DNA of 6,196 nucleotides, from NCBI GenBank assembly GCA_964638245.1, contig CAZWZG010000169.1, positions 1-6,196 of the forward strand, in the 5' to 3' direction. The DNA comes from CAZWZG01 sp964638245 (GTDB lineage: Bacteria > Pseudomonadota > Alphaproteobacteria > Rhodobacterales > Rhodobacteraceae). Position 1 is the first letter of the stretch; each line of letters opens with the position of its first letter. Made by a program: the position numbers and the translations under genes. The notes under the pieces were generated by a model. That model had not been told where the DNA came from and did not search any database. It worked only from the letters and a program-made list of their open reading frames with translations. This document shows, one piece after another, positions 1 to 5,069 of this stretch.

Positions 1-177
1 AAGCCAGCGCGGGGTGACGCCAAGAACCTCGGACACGGCACGAGCGTCGCGGTTGGTGGGCATGGCCTCACCATCCCAGGAGGCGATCGTGTCGGCTTCG
101 ACACCGGCGCGCTCGGCCAGTGTGGGAATATCAGAGATGCCAACCTCGGCCGCCGCGGATTCGATCCGGCTGGCGAT
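1..177 (-). other. XRE/Cro-C1-like helix-turn-helix segment inside NrdJ
   Basis: Residues 577-635 of NrdJ follow the layout of a Cro/C1-type DNA-binding domain. An amphipathic first helix (IASRIESAAAEVGIS) is followed by a second helix (TLAERAGV), a recognition-helix-like stretch (EADTIASWDG), a proline-containing loop, and a final helix ending in EVLGVTPRWL. The LAERAGV, I-x-x-W and LGV-x-P-x-WL positions are the ones conserved in that superfamily. The segment is in frame with the catalytic core and joined by a proline/lysine-rich linker (about 565-575). In NrdJ proteins I can recall, this place holds a short linker before the C-terminal domain. The assignment is by eye. The segment may be a folded but non-DNA-binding domain, and what follows lies outside the window. 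Confidence 0.6.
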
Positions 178-1905
178 GGTCTGGGGTTTGGGCGCCTCGG
201 TCTTGGCGGGCTCGGCCACACTCAAAACCGACCCTGTAACTGCGTTCGGTCGATACGTCGTACAGCCCTTACAGCCGGTCTTCCACGCTTCCATGTAGAC
301 GTCCTTGAACGCCTCGAACGAGATATCCTCGGGCACGTTGATCGTCTTGGAAATCGAGCTGTCCACGTATTTCTGTGCCGCCGCCTGCATCGCCACATGT
401 TCGGACGGGTCAAGCGTCTGGGCGCTGACGAAATGGTCGGGCAGCGGGGCATCGCCCTTCAGTTCCCGCCAAAGCTTTACGGCGTAATCGACCACCTCTT
501 CCTCGGTGCGCGAGCCGTCCTTTTGCAGGACCTTGCGGGTATAGGCATGGGCAAAGACCGGCTCGATGCCCGATGAGACGTTGCCAGCATAGAGCGAGAT
601 CGTTCCGGTGGGTGCGATGGACGTCAAAAGCGCGTTGCGGATGCCGTATTTACGGATCGCTTCATGCACGTCTTCGCCAAGGTCTTTCAGCGATGGTGAG
701 GCCAGAAACGCCTCTTCCTCATAAAGCGGAAAGGCCCCCTTCTCGGCGGCCAATTGCGCCGAGGCCAGATACGCGGCGCGGGCGAGCGCGCGCAACCAAT
801 GCTCGGTCTGACGCGCCGCCTCCGGTGAGCCATAGCGCAGACCGCACATGGCCAGCGCGTCGGCAAGGCCGGTGACACCTAGGCCGATCCGGCGTTTCGC
901 GATGGCTTCTTGCCGCTGGGCGTCCAGCGCGAACTTGGACACATCCACGACGTTGTCCATCATGCGCACTGCGGTGGCGACAAGCTCGTCCAGCGCCGTC
1001 TCATCCAGCTTGGCGGCGTCAGTGAACGGATCGCTTACGAGGCGCGCAAGATTGATCGAGCCGAGCAGGCATGCGCCATAAGGCGGCAGCGGTTGCTCGC
1101 CACAGGGGTTCGTGGCCGCAATCGTTTCGACGTAAGACAAGTTGTTGGTCTGGTTGATGCGGTCGATGAAAATCACGCCGGGTTCGGCATAGTCATACGT
1201 CGCCTTCATGATCTGGTCCCATAGCGCGCGGGCCTTGATCGTCTTGTAGGTCTTGCCATCAAAGACAAGATCCCAGTCGCCATCCGCCTCGACCGCATCC
1301 ATGAACGGGTCCGTGACCAGAACCGAGACGTTGAAGTTCCGCAGCCTTGCCGGATCGGACTTCGCCGCCACGAAATCCTCAATATCAGGATGATCGCAGC
1401 GCAACGTCGCCATCATCGCCCCGCGCCGCGCGCCCGCGGACATGATCGTGCGGCACATCGCGTCCCAGACATCCATGAAGCTCAGTGGCCCGGAGGCATC
1501 TGCGGCGACGCCTTTGACGTCCGCGCCCTTGGGCCGGATGGTGGAGAAGTCATATCCGATCCCGCCGCCCTGCTGCATCGTCAGCGCTGCTTCTTTCAGC
1601 CCGTCAAAAATGCCCGACATGCTGTCGGGGATCGTCCCCATGACAAAGCAGTTGAATAGCGTGACATTCCGCCCAGTGCCCGCACCCGCGATGATCCGCC
1701 CTGCGGGGAGGAATTTGAAATCCTCAAGGGCGGCGTAAAACTGCTTCTCGGCCGACTTCGGATCCGCCTCCTTGGACGCTAGATCCTTTGCGATACGCGC
1801 CCACGTATCCTCAACCGTCGCATCCAGCGGCGTGCCTTCAGCATCCTTCAGGCGATACTTCATATCCCAGATTTGCTCGGCAATGGGCGCGGCGAAGGCG
1901 GTCAT
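1..1905 (-). CDS. nrdJ: Adenosylcobalamin-dependent (class II) ribonucleotide reductase, C-terminus cut by window edge
   Basis: The enzyme reduces ribonucleotides to deoxyribonucleotides in the cytoplasm, using a thiyl radical generated from adenosylcobalamin, so it needs no oxygen and no small subunit. The visible 635 codons are open to the left edge. The barrel shows C86 (NCFV), the NPCGE motif with N266, C268 and E270, and C279 in YGACLLGSINL. The 13-residue spacing from N266 to C279 matches the class II active site (C133/N320/C322/E324/C333 in the Thermotoga enzyme). APTGTIS at 431-437 is the expected phosphate-binding loop, and GCKGCTTYRPN at 544-554 ends the conserved core. There is no N-terminal ATP-cone. 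The C-terminal redox cysteines should lie beyond the window. The ATG at 1905 fits the family N-terminus (MTAFAAPIAEQIWD), although the Shine-Dalgarno sequence is weak (GGAA). Residues 577-635 resemble a helix-turn-helix domain, which is unexpected here. The gene is divergent from the DUF1489 gene. Confidence 0.96.
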   Translation of the reverse strand, partial: MTAFAAPIAEQIWDMKYRLKDAEGTPLDATVEDTWARIAKDLASKEADPKSAEKQFYAALEDFKFLPAGRIIAGAGTGRNVTLFNCFVMGTIPDSMSGIFDGLKEAALTMQQGGGIGYDFSTIRPKGADVKGVAADASGPLSFMDVWDAMCRTIMSAGARRGAMMATLRCDHPDIEDFVAAKSDPARLRNFNVSVLVTDPFMDAVEADGDWDLVFDGKTYKTIKARALWDQIMKATYDYAEPGVIFIDRINQTNNLSYVETIAATNPCGEQPLPPYGACLLGSINLARLVSDPFTDAAKLDETALDELVATAVRMMDNVVDVSKFALDAQRQEAIAKRRIGLGVTGLADALAMCGLRYGSPEAARQTEHWLRALARAAYLASAQLAAEKGAFPLYEEEAFLASPSLKDLGEDVHEAIRKYGIRNALLTSIAPTGTISLYAGNVSSGIEPVFAHAYTRKVLQKDGSRTEEEVVDYAVKLWRELKGDAPLPDHFVSAQTLDPSEHVAMQAAAQKYVDSSISKTINVPEDISFEAFKDVYMEAWKTGCKGCTTYRPNAVTGSVLSVAEPAKTEAPKPQTIASRIESAAAEVGISDIPTLAERAGVEADTIASWDGEAMPTNRDARAVSEVLGVTPRWL

Positions 1906-1934
1906 GGGCTGATTCCATCAAGTTGGTAGAGCCC

Positions 1935-1953
1935 TCAATATACAACCTATTGA
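1935..1953. repeat. Inverted repeat upstream of nrdJ, possible operator
   Basis: TCAATA and TATTGA form perfect 6-bp arms around a 7-bp spacer (TACAACC). The repeat overlaps the possible nrdJ -10 element, where a repressor would be expected to act. The left arm and what follows it (CAATATA) match one half of the NrdR box consensus (ACACWATATATWGTGT), while the other half does not match. NrdR is the usual repressor of ribonucleotide reductase genes, so a degenerate NrdR site is a reasonable guess. A 6-bp inverted repeat in an AT-rich stretch can also arise by chance. Confidence 0.3.
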
Positions 1954-1991
1954 AGGCCTGAACAGATCAACTACGATATAAGGTAGGGCTT

Positions 1992-1998
1992 GGGGAAG
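1992..1998 (+). promoter_or_regulatory. Ribosome binding site supporting the GTG start of the DUF1489 gene
   Basis: GGGGAAG lies 5 nt before the GTG at 2004 and 23 nt before the alternative ATG at 2022. The sequence just before the ATG offers only a weak GGAT. Spacing therefore favours the GTG start, giving six extra residues before the conserved MIKLCVG. Confidence 0.5.
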
Positions 1999-2003
1999 AA
2001 TCT

Positions 2004-2435
2004 GTGGATAAACCGCTTCATATGATCAAACTCTGCGTCGGGGCCGAAAAGGTCGACGATCTTGAGGCATGGCAGAAATCCCGCAGTGCATTGCTGCCCC
2101 ACGGTCTGCCCCGCCACGTGACGCGCATGTGGCCCAAGCGTGCCGACGAGATCGCGGGCAAAGGCTCTCTGTTCTGGGTCTTTAAAGGCGTCGTGCTTGC
2201 CCGGCAGAAAATCCTGCGATTTGAAGAGGTCATCGGCGACGACGGCATCCGCCGCTGCGGGATCATCATGGACCCCAAGATCGTTCGCACCGAAGCAGTG
2301 AACAAGCGTCCATTTCAAGGTTGGCGTTACTATCCAGATAGCGACGTGCCGCGCGACCTGACGAAAAGCCGCGCGGAAGAGGCCAACATCCCACCCAAGC
2401 TGATGGCGGCACTGGCCGAGATTGGCGTGCGTTAG
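2004..2435 (+). CDS. DUF1489 family protein
   Basis: This is a 143-residue conserved protein of unknown function, recognised from the DUF1489 pattern widespread in Alphaproteobacteria. The markers are MIKLCVG (7-13), DLEAW (19-23), GLPRHVTRMWPKR (34-46), the hydrophobic GSLFWVFKGVV (54-64), EVIGDDGIRRC (75-85), DPKIVRT (90-96) and RPFQGWRYY (102-110). It has no signal peptide or membrane helix, so it is probably cytoplasmic. It is rich in conserved basic and aromatic residues, which would suit nucleic-acid or nucleotide binding, but that is only inference. The start is GTG at 2004, supported by the upstream GGGGAAG. An ATG at 2022 is the alternative and begins at the conserved core. It is divergent from nrdJ and convergent with the transporter gene, with overlapping stop codons. 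The family assignment is firm; the function is unknown. Confidence 0.9.
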   Translation: MDKPLHMIKLCVGAEKVDDLEAWQKSRSALLPHGLPRHVTRMWPKRADEIAGKGSLFWVFKGVVLARQKILRFEEVIGDDGIRRCGIIMDPKIVRTEAVNKRPFQGWRYYPDSDVPRDLTKSRAEEANIPPKLMAALAEIGVR

Positions 2436-3301
2436 CGCGTCACCAAAAGAACCCCGCCCGCCACGACCAAAGCCGCGGTGATCGCGTGACGCAGGCCCAA
2501 CACCTCCCGCTTGAAAATCCACGCCCCATAAGCGAGGCCCCAGAGCGGTGCGGTCGAGACAATCGGTGTCACCAGCACCACGTCGCCGATGGACAGGGCA
2601 AGCGCCATGAAAGCCAGCCCAGCCCATTGCGCCGCGCCCGCCGCCACCAGCCACCATGCGCCCTTGGACGCAGGTAACAGCGGCTCGCGACGAACAAGGC
2701 CCATCAAGTGGATAAGAACGGCTGATACGCAGGACATCACCAGCAAGCCGAACATCGGGTCAGGAGCCGTTTCCTGGCCAATCTTAATCGCGGGCATCCC
2801 GAACCCGCGCAAGGCCGCCGCCGCAAGCGGTATTAAGAGCGCCCAAAGCGCAAAGGTCCGCGCGGGGCCGCCCCATCGCATCGCTGAGGCGATCAAGGCC
2901 CCCGACATGACGCCAACCCCGATCCAGCCCTGCAACCCAAGTGTCTCGCCAAGGATGAAAATCGCCGGAAAGACGGCGAAGAAGGTCGAAAAATTGCCTA
3001 GTGCGGTTGTCAGCACTGCTCCGACCCGCGGCACGGAGGCGATCTGCAACTGCATGGTCAGAAACGGAAAAAGCACGCCGATCCCGGCGAAGATCAGCGC
3101 GCCCGGCGTCAGGAACATCGACCAATCCAGGTAAAACGGCGCCGTCATCCAGGACAGCACAAACAGGGTCGTCAGGTTGATGCGCGCAGCGGCTCCGGGA
3201 CTTGTCCCGTCCAGTCCTTGGCGCTGAAAATGGGCCGAAAAGCCAAAGCCCGCCGCCGACAAAAGGGACACGCCAATTGTCAGGAAGAGCGGCGCGTCCA
3301 A
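2432..3301 (-). CDS. DMT superfamily (EamA domain) transporter
   Basis: This 289-residue inner-membrane protein has about ten hydrophobic helices (roughly 4-22, 41-59, 66-88, 93-117, 125-142, 149-168, 183-203, 214-236, 241-263 and 269-287), arranged as two EamA repeats of five. Each repeat ends in the usual pattern: FAVFPAIFILGETLG at 108-122, and STAPLWGLAYGAWIFKRE at 249-266. The family moves small metabolites, including amino acids, purines and nucleotide sugars. The substrate cannot be read from the sequence. The start is TTG at 3301: an in-frame TAA lies two codons upstream, no ATG is available before the first helix, and GGGCAGGG sits 7 nt before it. The gene follows hisG by 17 bp on the same strand with no terminator between, so it is probably co-transcribed. 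It converges on the DUF1489 gene, sharing 4 bp at the stop codons. Confidence 0.88.
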   Translation of the reverse strand: MDAPLFLTIGVSLLSAAGFGFSAHFQRQGLDGTSPGAAARINLTTLFVLSWMTAPFYLDWSMFLTPGALIFAGIGVLFPFLTMQLQIASVPRVGAVLTTALGNFSTFFAVFPAIFILGETLGLQGWIGVGVMSGALIASAMRWGGPARTFALWALLIPLAAAALRGFGMPAIKIGQETAPDPMFGLLVMSCVSAVLIHLMGLVRREPLLPASKGAWWLVAAGAAQWAGLAFMALALSIGDVVLVTPIVSTAPLWGLAYGAWIFKREVLGLRHAITAALVVAGGVLLVTR

Positions 3302-3308
3302 CCCTTAG

Positions 3309-3316
3309 CCCTGCCC
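3309..3316 (-). promoter_or_regulatory. Ribosome binding site for the TTG-started transporter gene
   Basis: GGGCAGGG lies 7 nt upstream of the TTG at 3301, inside the 17-bp gap after hisG. It decides the start: the next possible in-frame initiator (GTG at codon 11) would remove half of the first membrane helix. Confidence 0.5.
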
Positions 3317-3318
3317 GA

Positions 3319-4017
3319 TCATGGGTCGATCCCAAGGCGATCCATCACCGCGCCATAGGCCGCCCGCTCGCCCGCGCTCCAGCTGCCGCGACGCCCCCGG
3401 AACAGCGTGGCCTGGCTTTTCAGGACCAGCCCGTCATCGAGCGGGCGCAAATGGTTGTCACGCAAGGTATCGCCGCTCGACGTGATGTCGGCCACAGCCT
3501 CGGCCGTCTCGTTCTTGACAGTGCCTTCGGTTGCCCCCTGGCTGTCCACGAGTTGATAATCGGCCAACTCGTGCGCTTTGAGGAACGCGCGCACAAGCCG
3601 GTGGTACTTCGTGGCGATGCGCAGGCGGTGCCCGTGGGTAGCCCGGAACGCCCCGGCGGCCTCGTCGAGGTCATCAAGCGTCGATACATCGTACCAGAAA
3701 TCGGGAACAGCAATCACAAGGTCGGCCTGCCCGAACCCAAGCTCGGCCAAGGTTACAACGCGGCTTTCCCAGGCCGGGATTTTTTCCTGCACCATGTCCG
3801 TCCCGGTCACCCCGAGGTGCAGACGCCCCGCAGCCAGTTCGCGCGGCACTTCGCCGGCGGAGACCAGCACCAGTTCGACACCCTCCACACCATCGACGCT
3901 GCCGGCATACTCACGCTCGGCACCGGTCAGCTTCAGCGCAACCCCGCGCTTTTCAAACCATTGGAACGTCTTTTCCATCAGACGCCCCTTGGAGGGCACA
4001 CCGAGCTTGAGCGTCAT
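3319..4017 (-). CDS. hisG: ATP phosphoribosyltransferase catalytic subunit, short form
   Basis: HisG condenses ATP with PRPP to phosphoribosyl-ATP, the first and committed step of histidine synthesis, in the cytoplasm. At 232 residues it is the short form, which lacks the C-terminal regulatory domain and works as a hetero-octamer with HisZ, encoded just upstream. Visible motifs are PSKGRL (8-13), LGVTGTDMVQE (68-78), RIATKYHRLVRAF (133-145) and the PRPP-binding signature at 164-185, with D177 and SSGDTL (180-185). Residue 170 in that signature is Glu, where the common HisG pattern has Gly. The ATG overlaps the hisZ stop (ATGA), and GGAGG lies 7 nt upstream, so the start is firm. Translational coupling to hisZ would help keep the subunits balanced. 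Confidence 0.97.
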   Translation of the reverse strand: MTLKLGVPSKGRLMEKTFQWFEKRGVALKLTGAEREYAGSVDGVEGVELVLVSAGEVPRELAAGRLHLGVTGTDMVQEKIPAWESRVVTLAELGFGQADLVIAVPDFWYDVSTLDDLDEAAGAFRATHGHRLRIATKYHRLVRAFLKAHELADYQLVDSQGATEGTVKNETAEAVADITSSGDTLRDNHLRPLDDGLVLKSQATLFRGRRGSWSAGERAAYGAVMDRLGIDP

Positions 4018-5069
4018 TGCCCGCCCTCCGCTTCGACCAGAATGCCGGGGCGGATCACGCCGCCCACGGCTTGGCGGGTCGCGCCATCGGTGAGCGTTGC
4101 CGCCAAGCCGTCATAACGCCCGCCCAACGCGATGGGGGGCAGGTCAGGGCGGCCTTGGGCATAGATGCCGAAGACAAACCCGTCATAGTATTCCAGCGTC
4201 GTGCGCCCATAGCTGGCCTCGAACGGGAGGGTGTCAACGTCAACACCCGACTTGGCCAACGCGTCAAGCCGCGCTTCAAAAGCGTTGACGGCGGATGTTA
4301 AGCCTTCGACGTCTACCGCGAAATTCTGCAGCTGTGACAACGCGTTGGATGCCGTTTCGCGCAAGTCCATCAAGTCATCGATCAACGCGACTTCGGTCGC
4401 CGAAAGCGGGGCCTCGGCGCTTTCGGCGTGCAGTGCGGCGACGCGTGCCTCTATCTCAGGGCGGCGGCGTTTGCCGATATCGGCGGCGGTACCCGGCGCG
4501 CGGGTCGAAACTGTGACAGGTTCGGAAAAGCGGTCCAGCAGACGTCGAAATCGACCGGGCCGCCAGAGATGCCGCAAAAGTGCGGCCTTTCGGGCGTCAC
4601 TGGTGCGAAGGCCAAGGACCGCCGCCCGCAACAGGCCCATATCGCCGGTCACTGGAGCCAGTTCCATCGGCGACAGCGCCTCGATCAGGCGCGCAAAAAC
4701 CTCGGCATCCGCCGTGGCCGCATCGGTGGGGCCGACGCGTTCGAACCCGACCTGAATGTATTCGGCAGGACGATCAGTGCCGTCCTCGGGGACGCGGAAC
4801 ACCTCACCCGAATAGGTATAGCGCGCGGTGTCGAGATCGCTGGTCGCGTGGGCGCGCATCATCGGGATCGTAAAATCCGGGCGCAGCATCATCTCGCCCC
4901 GAACCGGGTCGTGCACCACGTAAGCGCGGGCGCGGATGTCCTCGCCGTATAGGTCAAGAAGCGTTGCGCCGGGCTGCAGGATGTCGGCTTCAATCACGGA
5001 CGCACCGGCGGCCTTGAACGCCGCAAGCGCCGCATCCGCACGGGCGCGGATCGCGCTTTTATCCGTCAT
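4014..5069 (-). CDS. hisZ: ATP phosphoribosyltransferase regulatory subunit
   Basis: HisZ is a catalytically inactive paralogue of histidyl-tRNA synthetase that activates short-form HisG and carries the histidine feedback control. The 351-residue product shows the class II synthetase fold signs: MLRPDFTIPMMR (61-72), EVFRVPE (89-95), EYIQVGFERVG (103-113), EYYDGFVFGIY (293-303), ALGGRYDGL (314-322) and a motif-3-like GGVIRPGIL (336-344). It ends there, without the C-terminal anticodon-binding domain of HisS, as expected for HisZ. Its length is in the family range. The ATG at 5069 overlaps the end of hisS by 11 bp, and only a weak GGGA precedes it, so translational coupling to hisS is likely. 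It is followed directly by hisG, its partner, through a 4-bp overlap. Confidence 0.95.
   Translation of the reverse strand: MTDKSAIRARADAALAAFKAAGASVIEADILQPGATLLDLYGEDIRARAYVVHDPVRGEMMLRPDFTIPMMRAHATSDLDTARYTYSGEVFRVPEDGTDRPAEYIQVGFERVGPTDAATADAEVFARLIEALSPMELAPVTGDMGLLRAAVLGLRTSDARKAALLRHLWRPGRFRRLLDRFSEPVTVSTRAPGTAADIGKRRRPEIEARVAALHAESAEAPLSATEVALIDDLMDLRETASNALSQLQNFAVDVEGLTSAVNAFEARLDALAKSGVDVDTLPFEASYGRTTLEYYDGFVFGIYAQGRPDLPPIALGGRYDGLAATLTDGATRQAVGGVIRPGILVEAEGGQ
4025..4029 (-). promoter_or_regulatory. Strong ribosome binding site for hisG inside the hisZ 3' end
   Basis: GGAGG lies 7 nt before the hisG ATG and within the last codons of hisZ. It fixes the hisG start at 4017 and allows re-initiation by ribosomes finishing hisZ. 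Confidence 0.7.

Larger units (their letters stand above)
1906..2003. promoter_or_regulatory. Divergent intergenic region between nrdJ and the DUF1489 gene
   Basis: This 98-bp gap separates the divergent starts of nrdJ (minus) and the DUF1489 gene (plus), so it should hold both promoters. It is visibly richer in A and T than its flanks. On the minus strand, TATATT at 1942-1937 is a possible -10 element for nrdJ, which would give a leader of roughly 25 nt, but no convincing -35 is seen. On the plus strand, TTGAAG (1950-1955) and TACGAT (1972-1977), 16 bp apart, could serve the DUF1489 gene, each matching consensus at four of six positions. The gap is too short for a cobalamin riboswitch ahead of nrdJ. 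Confidence 0.5.

Noticed and set aside
1969..1984. Second NrdR box (AACTACGATATAAGGT)
   Set aside because: It matches only about half of the consensus positions and sits 36 bp from the first candidate, not at the usual paired-box spacing.
1906..2003. Cobalamin riboswitch ahead of the B12-dependent nrdJ
   Set aside because: The whole gap is only 98 bp, shorter than a cobalamin riboswitch aptamer, and no B12-box-like sequence is seen.
1971..2657. A 228-codon open frame on the minus strand spanning the DUF1489 gene and the end of the transporter gene
   Set aside because: It lies antisense to DUF1489 and out of frame with the transporter, both recognised families, and its own translation is low-complexity with no family resemblance.
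3305..3322. A five-codon frame (ATG overlapping the hisG TGA, ending TAA) between hisG and the transporter
   Set aside because: It has no ribosome binding site of its own and no regulatory codon content such as histidine codons. It is most simply a chance product of the ATGA sequence.
3202..4116. A 304-codon plus-strand open frame opposite hisG
   Set aside because: It is antisense to hisG, a clear conserved gene. Long antisense frames are common in high-GC genes and the product shows no recognisable motif.
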